In this document: one piece after another, positions 43,576 to 52,370 of the stretch
Position numbering within the stretch: position 1 is the stretch's first letter
Layout: each line of letters begins with the position of its first letter
From: Acinetobacter sp. C26M
GTDB lineage: Bacteria; Pseudomonadota; Gammaproteobacteria; Pseudomonadales; Moraxellaceae
DNA: 64,000 bases
NCBI RefSeq assembly: GCF_023702675.1
Contig: NZ_CP098478.1
Span: 1,984,001-2,048,000, forward strand
Direction: 5' to 3'
Notes under the pieces: generated by a model
The model's input: the letters and a program-made list of their open reading frames with translations, nothing else
What the model was told of the DNA's origin: nothing
The model's database searches: none
Position numbers and translations under genes: made by a program

Positions 43576-43610
43576 CAATATAAGAATAGATTTATTTAAA
43601 TGGAGTCACC

Positions 43611-45944
43611 ATGTTTAAGGTCACAAAAATTAGGCAGAGTATTTTAACTGCTATGTGGGGAGTAACAGCGAGTGTTTCGACATTGGCTTTGGCAAATGAA
43701 GAGATCGATACAGGCATCACAGCTGAGCAACAGGCACAGGTGGTCAATGCAAAAGATGTCAAAAAGTTAAGTGATGTGATTGTAACAGCACAATATCGAG
43801 CACAAAATATTCAAAAAGTTCCAACTGCGATTACGGCTGTTTCTGGTAAAGATTTGGCTGCCAAGGGCTCAACCTTTATTGGTGATGTTTTAACGTATAC
43901 ACCGAATGCAGCAGCGGAAAATCCAGATGGTGATAGTCGACCACGTTGGTATATCCGCGGTTTGGGTACAGGGGATGTTGCGGCATCGACTGTATTTCCA
44001 GTTGGAATTTATGCAGATGGTGTTTATTTGAATGCTCCCGTTGCAGGTGCAGGAGACTTATTTGATCTAGAGCGTATCGAGGTTCTACGTGGGCCACAAG
44101 GGACGCTTTACGGTAAAAATACTACAGCAGGTGCGGTTAATTATATTTCCAAACGACCAACTTTCTCAGAAAAACCAAATGGCTATGCAACGATAGGTGT
44201 AGGTGATCATAACCTACGTACTTTTGAGGGGGCTGCCAATGGCAAAGTCTCAGACAATATTGCGGTACGGGGAGCTTTTTATTCTGAAGATCGTGATGGC
44301 TATGCAAAGAATTTAGCCAATGGTGAAGATTATGGTGATGTTGATAAGAAATCTTTCCGTTTCCAGATTTTAGGTAAAGTGAATGACCAATGGAATGCAT
44401 TAGTCAATTTACATAGCCAAACCTATAATGGTTTAGGAAACAATGGTTCCTTAAGTATTGGGAAATACTGGGGAATTTATGAAAGACCAGAGGGACGTAA
44501 CACCAATTTAGATTTAGATGAAAGTAATAAAATTCAGCATGATGGTGCTTCACTCACTTTAAATGGTGATTTGGGAGGAGGTCACAGCTTTACCTCAATT
44601 ACTGCTTTTGACAAGACTACACAAAAGTCGATTTCAGATGGTGATTACACACCTTATGACGTTGCACGTAGTTATAGCGATAATGAATGGCGTCAATATA
44701 GCCAAGAATTTCGAATTTCATCCGATGCAAACAAACGTTTAAGTTGGATTGCAGGATTACATTATTTTAACGAAGATTTAGATTCTACGGGTGTTGGTGC
44801 ACGGGTCAAGAAAACGCTGCCAAATGGTACTGCTGCACAGACGGCATCAACCACAGCATTTAGAGACATCACTTATAACCAAGCCACACAAAGCTTTGCC
44901 ATATTTGGAAATAGTACCTATAAATTTACAGATAAATTTAAGGTGACTGGTGGACTACGCTGGACCAGTGAAGAAAAAGATATTGATCTCGATCTGACTC
45001 AGATTACAACAGGTGACTATACAAAAGGTAGTTGGTGGAAAAAAGAGGGGTATAGCAATGCCGTCTATAACCCAACTCCAAATGCGAATGGTTCAACAAG
45101 CCGTAAGAAAACATGGAATGAGTTGACCTATGACATTACACCAGAATATGAAATTACACCTGATTTAAATACTTATTTCAGATTTGCACGTGGATTCCGT
45201 TCAGGTGGTTTTAATACTGGTTTATCCAGTAGCCTAACCCAACTTGCGGACGTTAACCCTGAATATTTAAACAGTTACGAACTCGGTTTGAAGTCTAGCT
45301 TATTGGATGGGGATTTAGTCGCAAATGCCAATATCTTCTATTACGACTATAAAGATATCCAAACCAACTTACTAGTTGCAACAGAGGGACAAGGGGGCGG
45401 TGTTACTTCAGTTTTAGCTAATGGACCCAAAGCAGAAGTTAAAGGTGCAGAGTTAGAGCTTGATTATTTAGCCACTGAAAATCTACGTTTACGTTTTGCA
45501 GGCGCTTATTTAGATAGTGAATATACTGACTTCGTTGACAAGAACCCAGTAACCAATGTGGTCAATGCTGACAATACTGGCAACAGTTTAGTCCGTTCAC
45601 CAAAATATACCATCGGTGTTGGTGGTGAATACACCTTCAATTTAAATGATGGTGCTCGTATCGTTGTTGGTACTGACGCAAGCTATCGTGACCGTGAATA
45701 TTTCTTGGTGAATCGCCAAGACTATTCGGTTGATCCAATCCTAAGCCAAAAATCGTATACCTTGTGGAATGCCAATATTGGTTATCACAGCGCAAATAAT
45801 AAATATCAGGTCAATACCTATGTTAAGAATTTGCTAAACGAAGAATATCAGGTACACGGCCGTCCAAATGGCCCAGCAGGACAATATGTTTTAACCTACG
45901 GAAACCCACGCCAAGTTGGTGTTTCTCTCACAGCCAAATTCTAA
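43611..45944 (+). CDS. TonB-dependent outer-membrane receptor
   Basis: The 777-residue protein has a signal peptide ending near TLALANEE, a TonB box-like segment SDVIVTAQYR, a plug with VPTAITAVSGKDLAAKGS and FDLERIEVLRGPQGTLYGKNTTAGAVNYISKRP, and a barrel closing NPRQVGVSLTAKF. The RGPQGTLYGKNTTAGAVNxI pattern is that of the broad receptor class used for non-iron ligands such as aromatic compounds or carbohydrates. It shares a transcript with the SsuD-like gene 20 bp downstream, so uptake and oxidation of one substrate are probably coupled. Confidence 0.88.
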   Translation: MFKVTKIRQSILTAMWGVTASVSTLALANEEIDTGITAEQQAQVVNAKDVKKLSDVIVTAQYRAQNIQKVPTAITAVSGKDLAAKGSTFIGDVLTYTPNAAAENPDGDSRPRWYIRGLGTGDVAASTVFPVGIYADGVYLNAPVAGAGDLFDLERIEVLRGPQGTLYGKNTTAGAVNYISKRPTFSEKPNGYATIGVGDHNLRTFEGAANGKVSDNIAVRGAFYSEDRDGYAKNLANGEDYGDVDKKSFRFQILGKVNDQWNALVNLHSQTYNGLGNNGSLSIGKYWGIYERPEGRNTNLDLDESNKIQHDGASLTLNGDLGGGHSFTSITAFDKTTQKSISDGDYTPYDVARSYSDNEWRQYSQEFRISSDANKRLSWIAGLHYFNEDLDSTGVGARVKKTLPNGTAAQTASTTAFRDITYNQATQSFAIFGNSTYKFTDKFKVTGGLRWTSEEKDIDLDLTQITTGDYTKGSWWKKEGYSNAVYNPTPNANGSTSRKKTWNELTYDITPEYEITPDLNTYFRFARGFRSGGFNTGLSSSLTQLADVNPEYLNSYELGLKSSLLDGDLVANANIFYYDYKDIQTNLLVATEGQGGGVTSVLANGPKAEVKGAELELDYLATENLRLRFAGAYLDSEYTDFVDKNPVTNVVNADNTGNSLVRSPKYTIGVGGEYTFNLNDGARIVVGTDASYRDREYFLVNRQDYSVDPILSQKSYTLWNANIGYHSANNKYQVNTYVKNLLNEEYQVHGRPNGPAGQYVLTYGNPRQVGVSLTAKF

Positions 45945-45963
45945 CTGTTATACGGAGAACATC

Positions 45964-47157
45964 ATGGGAATTGAATTTTTTACTCGTTTACCTTTGCATG
46001 GTGAGGCTGAGTTTTTGGCAGGCGATCCTCGTAATCGTGGTGATTGGGCGCGGGTATCTGGCGTGGAAAATACTGGAGCAACATCCAACTATCAAGTGGG
46101 TGATGACTTTACCTATATTGACTATTTAGCACAGGTGGCGCGTGCAGCAGAAATCAATGGCTTCGCAGGTGCTTTGATGGTCAATGCACCAACAGGAGAG
46201 GAACCTTGGACGGTTTGTTCGCTATTGGCCAGAGAAACCAAGCGACTAAATTTTGTGACTGCATTCCAGCCTTATCACTTTAGTCCATACAATGCAGTAC
46301 AAAGTGCAGCAACCTATCAGCGTGCAACAGGTAACCGCCTCGTATGGAATATTATTAATGGTGGATCTGAGGTGATTCAGCGTCAAGTTGGCGATGCTAC
46401 ACCACACGATGACCGCTATATCCGCGCAACCGAGTTTCTCGATGTTGTAAAAGGCTATTGGTATAACGAATCCTTCCATTATCAAGGTAAATATTATTCT
46501 GCTGAGGGTGGAGGATTAAAATATCCACTCAATAAAGCAGAGTTACCCATCATTTGTACGGCAGGTTCTTCTGAAGCCGCACGTGAGTTTGGTGCAAAGC
46601 ACGCAGATTATTATTTAATGCGTGCCGAAAAACCAAGTGAAATTGCAGCACTTATCGCTGATGTACGTAAACGTGCTGCAAAATATGGACGTGACAATAT
46701 TAAGTTTGGTTTATCTATCGATACGATTGCTCGCCGTAGTGAACAGGAAGCTTTGGCAGAGGCACAACGTTATCTAGATGAGGCAGCAGAGAAGCAACGT
46801 TTACATGCATCAGCAGCCCATGCAGGGCTCAGATCAGCGCGGGTACTTAGCTTTGAAAAAGAATATGCGGATAAAGATGGCAGTAAAAATGTGAATGATT
46901 TCTTCATTCATCCCAATGTTTGGTCTGGCTTTGGCTACATTGGTATCCCACCAGGTGTTGCTTTGGTAGGGAGCTATCAACAAATTGTTGAACGCATCAA
47001 GGAATATAACAGTATCGGAATCGACTTATTCTTCTTAGCCGGTTATCCGCATTTAGAAGAAGCTTATCGCTTGGGTGAACATGTTCTACCACATTTTAAA
47101 AATCAACGTCAGGCGTTACAGCGTATTCCAGAAGAGTCAAAGTACCGTATTGCCTAG
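45964..47157 (+). CDS. SsuD-like FMNH2-dependent monooxygenase
   Basis: ATG 45964 with CGGAG upstream gives 397 residues; the longer frame starts inside the receptor gene. The luciferase-like barrel shows YLAQVARAAEINGFAGALMVNAPTGEEPWTVCSLLARETKRLNFVTAFQPYHFSPYNAVQSAATYQRATGNRLVWNIINGG and DRYIRATEFLDVVKGYW. It is related to the gene at 35469. Being encoded directly after a TonB receptor under sigma54 control, it should act on the compound that receptor imports. Confidence 0.85.
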   Translation: MGIEFFTRLPLHGEAEFLAGDPRNRGDWARVSGVENTGATSNYQVGDDFTYIDYLAQVARAAEINGFAGALMVNAPTGEEPWTVCSLLARETKRLNFVTAFQPYHFSPYNAVQSAATYQRATGNRLVWNIINGGSEVIQRQVGDATPHDDRYIRATEFLDVVKGYWYNESFHYQGKYYSAEGGGLKYPLNKAELPIICTAGSSEAAREFGAKHADYYLMRAEKPSEIAALIADVRKRAAKYGRDNIKFGLSIDTIARRSEQEALAEAQRYLDEAAEKQRLHASAAHAGLRSARVLSFEKEYADKDGSKNVNDFFIHPNVWSGFGYIGIPPGVALVGSYQQIVERIKEYNSIGIDLFFLAGYPHLEEAYRLGEHVLPHFKNQRQALQRIPEESKYRIA

Positions 47158-47178
47158 ATCACACTCGATCCTATTCAA

Positions 47179-47207
47179 CCAAGGCTTTAAATAGAAGTCT
47201 TGGTTTA
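47179..47207 (+). terminator. terminator after the receptor-monooxygenase unit
   Basis: The stem CCAAGGCTT/AAGTCTTGG (one G-T wobble) with a 7-base loop is followed by TTTATT. Confidence 0.6.
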
Positions 47208-47246
47208 TTCCATATTAGTCATCGTTTTATTTTTTAAAGGCCAAAT

Positions 47247-47972
47247 ATGTCATATTCAAATGATAAACCTCTCAACATCGTCGCAGTTTCAGGTGGTCTT
47301 AACAGCCCATCAAAAACTGAAAGCTTGATTCAAACTATTTTGGATGAATTAGCACAAGCAATAGAAATAAATGTGAAGTTTGTAAAACTCAGTGAGATTG
47401 GGCCTTTGTTGGGTGGTGCAATTTATCGAAGTCAGTTACCCAAACAAGTACAAGATGATCTGGCTGCTATTGAAGCTGCTGATGCTTTAATTGTTGGTAC
47501 GCCAGTTTATCGTGCTTCTTTTACAGGGCTGTTCAAACATTTATTTGATTTTGTTGAGCAGACCGCTTTAGTGGATGTCCCAGTATTATTGGCAGCATCG
47601 GGTGGAAGTGATCGCCATGCTTTAGTACTCGAGCATCAACTTCGCCCTTTGTTTAGTTTTTTTCAGGCGCAGACTTTGCCTATAGGCGTTTATGCAACAG
47701 ATCGAGACTTTGCACCTGAATATACGGTCAAAAGTGAAGCATTGAATGAGCGTATTTTGCTTGCTGTTGCTCGAGCTTTACCAATTTTGCAATGGGCACC
47801 AGCTAAAGGATTGCGTGAGCAAAAGGTTAAAGCTAAATCAGAAAAGGCCAATCAAGATTTAAGTATCAATAAACAAGTTGAACAAGATTCCATACTACCA
47901 TCTGTAGAGGTGCCAGATTTAGATGTTGCTGAGGCAAGATTACATAGCAAAAGAGCTGTAAGTGTTTTATGA
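47247..47972 (+). CDS. NAD(P)H-dependent FMN reductase (SsuE/MsuE-like)
   Basis: The 241-residue protein has the flavodoxin-like FMN reductase fold: VAVSGGLNSPSKTESLIQTIL at the N-terminus (phosphate-binding loop), AADALIVGTPVYRASFTGLFKHLFDFV and VLLAASGGSDRHALVLEHQLRPLFSFF, all typical of SsuE/MsuE. A non-conserved, charged tail follows residue 185. It is the only flavin reductase seen in the window and so the likely FMNH2 source for the DszC-like and SsuD-like enzymes. It has no sigma54 promoter that I can see, so expression may come from a separate promoter. Confidence 0.85.
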   Translation: MSYSNDKPLNIVAVSGGLNSPSKTESLIQTILDELAQAIEINVKFVKLSEIGPLLGGAIYRSQLPKQVQDDLAAIEAADALIVGTPVYRASFTGLFKHLFDFVEQTALVDVPVLLAASGGSDRHALVLEHQLRPLFSFFQAQTLPIGVYATDRDFAPEYTVKSEALNERILLAVARALPILQWAPAKGLREQKVKAKSEKANQDLSINKQVEQDSILPSVEVPDLDVAEARLHSKRAVSVL

Positions 47973-48115
47973 CTTCTTAAATAGCGGGGAAGTACAGCAA
48001 TTTTGTAAGAGTAAAATGAATATAAAGAGCTTTATGCAATCATGGATGATGCATAAAGCTTGTATACGATCAACAAAAAAATTAGAGTGTAGAAAAACTA
48101 CTTTCTTATGTGTTT

Positions 48116-48994
48116 ATGGTATCTCGTAGAAAACTTCCATCTTTAAATGCCTTACGTGCATTTGAAACAGCCGGGAGAAAGTTAAGTTTTCGTGCTGCTG
48201 CTGATGAATTGGGAGTGACTCAGGGTGCAATCGCACAGCAGGTTCGAGCATTAGAAGAACATCTCAAGGTTACTTTATTTCAACGACTTCCTCGGGGATT
48301 GTCTTTGACGCCTGAAGGAACAAAGTATCTGGTCGATATAACGCGTGCTTTTGATATTATTGCTGAATCAACAGAATCACTGCTAGACCAGCCAGATCGT
48401 GTAACTATAAGTGTGACACCAACGATTGCGACCAAAATATTGATCCCTCGATTAGGTGATTTTCATGCAGTACTACCTGAAATAAATTTATGCACACTTG
48501 CAACTGAAGCGATATCAGACTTTGATCGCGATCAAGTTGATATCGCGATAAGGCTTACCCAACAATCATTTCCAGAAAATCTAGAAGCACAATTATTGTT
48601 TCATCAAGAACTTATTGCTGTAGCGAGTCCTGATTTTGTTAGGGATCTAACGCTTCCTCTTGAACTTGAACAGTTGATTCGTATGCCATTGCTACATGAT
48701 GCCCATGATCATTGGTCAAATTTTCTGAACACTAATTCGAAATTAGCTGGAGCTGTATTTAATCAAACAGCGTTGGCAATAGATGCTGCTTTGTCTGGGC
48801 AAGGAGTAGCTTTAGTATGCCGAGCATTTGTGGATGCTGATATTCAATCAGGAAAACTCATACAAGTCACTCTGGAAACAAAAACTGTCGAAGCAAGTTA
48901 TTATCTTGTCAGAAAGAAAAGCTCGCATCCGAATAGCACAGTCGATAAAATTTGGCAGTGGTGTATCGAATATTTAGGTACTAAGCAAAAATAA
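48116..48994 (+). CDS. LysR-family transcriptional regulator, GcvA-like
   Basis: ATG 48116 (MVSRRKLPSLNALRAFETAGRKLSFRAAADELGVTQGAIAQQVRALEEHLKVTLFQR) gives 292 residues; a GTG two codons earlier is the alternative. The N-terminal helix-turn-helix and the LPSLNALRAFE opening are typical of the GcvA/AmpR group, followed by a standard effector-binding domain. It lies 143 bp after the FMN reductase on the same strand. It could regulate that gene or the downstream SDR gene; a general sulfur regulator (CysB/Cbl) is not suggested by the sequence. Confidence 0.82.
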   Translation: MVSRRKLPSLNALRAFETAGRKLSFRAAADELGVTQGAIAQQVRALEEHLKVTLFQRLPRGLSLTPEGTKYLVDITRAFDIIAESTESLLDQPDRVTISVTPTIATKILIPRLGDFHAVLPEINLCTLATEAISDFDRDQVDIAIRLTQQSFPENLEAQLLFHQELIAVASPDFVRDLTLPLELEQLIRMPLLHDAHDHWSNFLNTNSKLAGAVFNQTALAIDAALSGQGVALVCRAFVDADIQSGKLIQVTLETKTVEASYYLVRKKSSHPNSTVDKIWQWCIEYLGTKQK

Positions 48995-49032
48995 AAACTG
49001 ATACTGATTATCCTGATGAGATCAGTTTTTAT
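48991..49032 (+). terminator. terminator overlapping the LysR stop codon
   Basis: A 12-bp stem ATAAAAACTGAT/ATCAGTTTTTAT with an 18-base loop is followed by TTTAAAG. The left arm contains the stop codon. Confidence 0.6.
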
Positions 49033-49035
49033 TTT

Positions 49036-49066
49036 AAAGGGATAATATATAGATAATTTATCCCTT
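49036..49066 (-). terminator. terminator of the minus-strand SDR gene
   Basis: AAGGGATAA (49037-49045) pairs with TTATCCCTT (49058-49066); on the minus strand it is followed by TTAAAATAAAAA, 20 bases past the SDR stop. Confidence 0.5.
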
Positions 49067-49086
49067 CAAATTTTTATTCAAAATCA

Positions 49087-49788
49087 TTATACAGAGCGAG
49101 TTAAGCCACCATCTACTCGGATATTTTGTCCTGTGATATAGGCCGCGCCATCCGACGCAAGGAAAGCGACTGTAGCTGCAATCTCTTCTGTTGAACCATA
49201 TCGTTTCATTGGAACACTATTAGCGCGTTCGTCTGTTTTTGGTAGACTATCGATCCACCCAGGCAAGACATTATTAATACGAATATTATCAACAGCATAT
49301 GTGTCTGCACAAATCTTGGTAAAAGCTGCTAATCCTGAACGAGCAACTGCAGACGTTGGAAATAGTGAACTTGGCTCAAAAGTCCATGCACTGGAAATGT
49401 TGACAATCACGCCGTGTTTTTGTTGTTGCATGATTGGAATTACTAAACGAATAGGACGTACAGCATTGAGAAAATAAGTATCTATACCATCATGCCAATC
49501 TTGGTCGGTTAACTCTAAAATTCCTTTGCGTGGGCCATGTCCAGCACTGTTAACTAAAACATCTATACGTCCCCAACGAGCCAGCGTTGCATCAATAAGG
49601 CGTTGAATATCTTGGATTGATTGATTAGAACCAGTAATGCCTAAGCCATTCAGTTGTTCTGCAAGAATTTCACCTTTACCTGATGAAGATAGAATTGCAA
49701 CTTTGTATCCATCCTCTGCTAGTTTTTTTGCAACAGCTGCGCCCATACCACTTCCAGCGGCTGTAACAATAGCAACTTTCTCAGTCAT
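49087..49788 (-). CDS. short-chain dehydrogenase/reductase, atypical active site
   Basis: The 233-residue Rossmann-fold protein has the nucleotide-binding VTAAGSGMGAAVAKKLAEDG (GxxxGxG), VLVNSAG, a Ser in VNISSAW, and the C-terminal FLASDGAAYITGQNIRVDGGLTRS. The canonical YxxxK is missing: the corresponding stretch reads PTSAVARSGLAAF. Such a subgroup of SDR proteins is known to exist, but the catalytic residue is then unclear. AGGTAAAAATC precedes the ATG. It is convergent with the LysR gene and not obviously part of the sulfur locus. Confidence 0.82.
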   Translation of the reverse strand: MTEKVAIVTAAGSGMGAAVAKKLAEDGYKVAILSSSGKGEILAEQLNGLGITGSNQSIQDIQRLIDATLARWGRIDVLVNSAGHGPRKGILELTDQDWHDGIDTYFLNAVRPIRLVIPIMQQQKHGVIVNISSAWTFEPSSLFPTSAVARSGLAAFTKICADTYAVDNIRINNVLPGWIDSLPKTDERANSVPMKRYGSTEEIAATVAFLASDGAAYITGQNIRVDGGLTRSV

Positions 49789-50093
49789 GATTTTTACCTC
49801 TTAATGTCATTCGGAATATGAAAGAGTTAACTAATTTTAAAATAATATTAAAGTTCAACAGTGTGCTGAGCAAACGATAAATTTTCGTTAAATCCAGTAG
49901 AAAATCTACAGGCTTGATCCTTAATCGAATCAAGTTTAAAAAAAGGGACATCCTAAAAAACAAGCTGAACAGGTCTAATGAGAACTATGTGTAATCCTGA
50001 ATATGTGCTGTTACAACATGTGTAAATTGCTAGATTCTCTCATAAGATTATTTCAGTATAGATCCAGACATTAGAATTTACAGGACAAGAATC
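49789..50093. other. intergenic region between divergent SDR and small-protein genes
   Basis: I see no supported gene. A plausible sigma70 promoter for the plus-strand small-protein gene is TTGCTA near 50027 and TATAGA near 50056. No repeat or hairpin stands out. Confidence 0.35.
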
Positions 50094-50432
50094 ATGGCAA
50101 TAAGACAACGTATCTTATTAAAATATATTGCTATTTTTAGTTTTTTGGCAAGTTCTGCTGTGAGCAGCGTAACTTTCGCAAGTTCTGAGCAGTCATGGAA
50201 CAAACATGATCAGGAAATAAAAGCGGCTTGTATAAAAGCGAGTCAACTTAAAAATGCCAAGACAGTAAGCAATGTCATGCTGTTTGATGATCGTGTTGGA
50301 TATTCGGCACTTCTGATTGAAGGAAAATATCCTCAAGCACATATGAAAAACAAAACAGGGCAAGAGCTTTGTTTATGGAACAAGACCTCGAAGAAAGCTT
50401 ATTTAACCGAAACAAACATGAAAGCGCATTGA
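50094..50432 (+). CDS. small secreted protein of unknown function
   Basis: The 112-residue protein has a signal peptide (IAIFSFLASSAVSSVTFASSEQ, cleavage near residue 31) and a mature part of about 80 residues containing two Cys (AACIKAS and ELCLWNK) that could form a disulfide. AGGACAAGAATC lies upstream of the ATG. It resembles no family I can name. It is convergent with the VF530-family gene with 17 bases between stop codons. Confidence 0.7.
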   Translation: MAIRQRILLKYIAIFSFLASSAVSSVTFASSEQSWNKHDQEIKAACIKASQLKNAKTVSNVMLFDDRVGYSALLIEGKYPQAHMKNKTGQELCLWNKTSKKAYLTETNMKAH

Positions 50433-50449
50433 AGTCATAACTTTGATAG

Positions 50450-50686
50450 CTACGATTTCTGTTTGGCTTTTTGGCGTAAGACATACAAATATAAGTTTTC
50501 TACTTTTTCACGTGCCCATGGTGTAGTACGTAAGAATCGCAATGATGACTTAACACTTGGATCTATGCAAAAACATCTAATTTCAATTTTACGACTTAAG
50601 CCTTCAAAACCACCGTAGTAATCCAATAATTCATCCAAAATGTCAGCAAGTTTTTTGCCGTGTAGAGGGTCATTGGAGGTATTCAT
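50450..50686 (-). CDS. VF530-family (DUF2132) small protein
   Basis: The 78-residue protein DPLHGKKLADILDELLDYYGGFEGLSRKIEIRCFCIDPSVKSSLRFLRTTPWAREKVENLYL matches the compact, highly conserved VF530 family, whose structure from Vibrio fischeri was proposed to bind DNA. The function is not established. It is a core-type gene and marks the last ordinary chromosomal gene before the accessory island. Confidence 0.88.
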   Translation of the reverse strand: MNTSNDPLHGKKLADILDELLDYYGGFEGLSRKIEIRCFCIDPSVKSSLRFLRTTPWAREKVENLYLYVLRQKAKQKS

Positions 50687-50770
50687 AATAGATCAACCAT
50701 ATTTTGGGAGACCATCATTATAACCTGAGCGAGTTGAAAAATCAGAGGGTTAGCATTTAAGCGTAATTAA

Positions 50771-50842
50771 CGATGTGCGCTGAAATAGCAGGAGACATTC
50801 ACTTGGGAAATTCTAGGCAGCCGACTTGTAAAAATTTTCTGC
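50771..50842 (+). repeat. imperfect direct repeat, copy 1
   Basis: This stretch, starting GATGTGCGCTGAAATAGCAG, is about three-quarters identical by eye to 60770-60842. The pair is about 10 kb apart in the same orientation. Neither copy has an obvious gene, and both are probably decayed remnants of the same element. Confidence 0.7.
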
Positions 50843-50930
50843 CATTTATGGAATGAGAACTCGAAGTCAGCAACCTGAATTATGATGGTAGAGATTCAAA
50901 TTGATGAGTTGTGGTAAGAAACACGTCATG

Positions 50931-51028
50931 CGACATATAAGTTGTCATTTCTGCAATCTAATAATCAATAACTTAATGCTTTAAATGACAAAGAATGTCA
51001 GCAGTCAACGACACATAAGTTGTCATTT
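50931..51028 (+). mobile_element. candidate left end of a Tn7-like/Tni transposon
   Basis: CGACATATAAGTTGTCATTT (50931-50950) and CGACACATAAGTTGTCATTT (51009-51028) are 19/20 identical direct repeats; a third, weaker copy TGACAAAGAATGTCA lies at 50986-51000 in the same orientation. The pattern GACA-N-ATAA-GT resembles the TnsB-binding repeats at the ends of Tn7 (GACAATAAAGTC). Spaced copies like these are expected at the left end of such elements, while the transposition genes (tniB, tniQ at the right of this window) run inward from the other end. The exact terminal base is not clear; TGTGG near 50909 is one possibility. The rest of the 50687-51170 gap has no gene. Confidence 0.5.
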
Positions 51029-51170
51029 TTATACTCAATGTATTCAATTGCTTGAAGTAAATATTTCAAAAATCAATTAAGCCCTCATATATTCTTCAAA
51101 ACTATTTTTATCCAAAAAGATTTTTATTTAATTCACTATTTTTATATGACATTGGGCTAAAATAGCTATT

Positions 51171-51467
51171 ATGTTATTCGTCAGCTTAACCAAATTTAAT
51201 CAAAATAAGGTTTTAGATATGAAAATTAACAGCTTAGAGGATGAAAGTGATATAGCTACCGCAGCAGCTAGGGAACTTTGTAAAAGTTTTATTGTGAATG
51301 CACGTATCAACACAGTACTTTATGTGGAGAATGATGCAATATGGAGCAAGGCTCCTAATAGCCCTCCCGTCTTAATTAAAAAATTGTCTGGACGCAACCC
51401 TGAGCTGACAAAAAAAATTGATAGATCAGTCACTTATAAATTTAAAAAACGGAATGTTAGTACATAA
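51171..51467 (+). CDS. small hypothetical protein
   Basis: The frame gives 98 residues from ATG 51171 or 82 from ATG 51219 (MKINSLEDESDIATAAARELCKSF). The internal start is attractive because the conserved-looking part begins there. The protein is soluble, basic at its end (KKRNVST) and has no recognised domain. It is the first gene inside the proposed transposon left end and lies just before the decayed copy of the 238-residue gene. The original pair may have worked together, but nothing in the sequence shows how. Confidence 0.55.
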   Translation: MLFVSLTKFNQNKVLDMKINSLEDESDIATAAARELCKSFIVNARINTVLYVENDAIWSKAPNSPPVLIKKLSGRNPELTKKIDRSVTYKFKKRNVST

Positions 51468-51506
51468 AATAAATAGTTCATACTAAGCAGTAGCTCTCTA
51501 GCACAA

Positions 51507-52180
51507 ATATAATAGTGGTATGAGAGCTTTGAATATCAATGACTATGAGTTTTTAACAGATGATTAGCATGTAAAAGAGAAATGGTATTCTGACTCCGAA
51601 TTAAGTTCCTTTCATATCATAGGAAAAGATAAAATTGCTTTATTAGATACAAGTTTATATATAGGTGAAGAGGGGCGCTTTGAAGCTAGTGAAATCTTAC
51701 AGACAATAGGAGTTCCAACTTTTTCACCTATAGTATATGCTGCCACATATGCTAGAGCAATTACTGATGAAATTATTGCAGAAGCATTTTTGACCATAGA
51801 ACTAATGGCAGTAAAACTATTTTGATATATTTCATTGCATGATTTTGATAGCTATATACCAAAGATGCTGATAAACAACGTGTCTATGTACTACTTGAGA
51901 AAGTCATAAAGCTTTTATCATAAGTACAATCCGATCATGTAAAAGAATGGTTATATCAAGCAAAGTGTAAGTTTGGAGACTTAACTCTTGAACAAAAGAA
52001 AATCTGTAGTGCATGGCTCATTGCTCAATCGAATGCTCGACAAGCATTTCCAGAAGAAGTAGTCAATGCATGTAGAAAAATTCAAATTCAAGACTAAAAA
52101 GAATACTAGATGGTGAAAAAAAATATTGTAGAAGAAGATTAGATCTCTTGAAAAATGGTATGAGCTAAATAGTATTAAGC
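51507..52180 (+). pseudogene. decayed copy of the 238-residue gene at 54520
   Basis: From about 51510 this stretch aligns closely along its length with the intact gene at 54520-55236, for example in RALNINDYEFLT and the later FPEEVVNAC region. It is broken by an in-frame TAG (about 51567) and several frameshifts and stops. The first about 15 codons are not preserved. The two copies are about 3 kb apart in the same orientation. Confidence 0.85.
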
Positions 52181-52335
52181 ACTAGAATTAATCTAATTAA
52201 TATATACTTGCTAGCTCAGACCTGAGATAATATTTAGTTATTCAAAAATTGACTGTAACTTATTTTTCTTTAATAAATGAGTTAAATACAATGAATGGTT
52301 ACCCTATTGAGTTGATGAAAAATTGTGTCTTTATC

Positions 52336-52363
52336 AAAAAAGCACTCCAATGAAGTGCTTTTT
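52336..52363. terminator. terminator after the 464-residue unknown gene
   Basis: A 10-bp stem AAAAAGCACT/AGTGCTTTTT with a 7-base loop has T-runs on both strands, 8 bases past the minus-strand stop codon at 52371. Confidence 0.8.
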
Positions 52364-52370
52364 AATAAAA

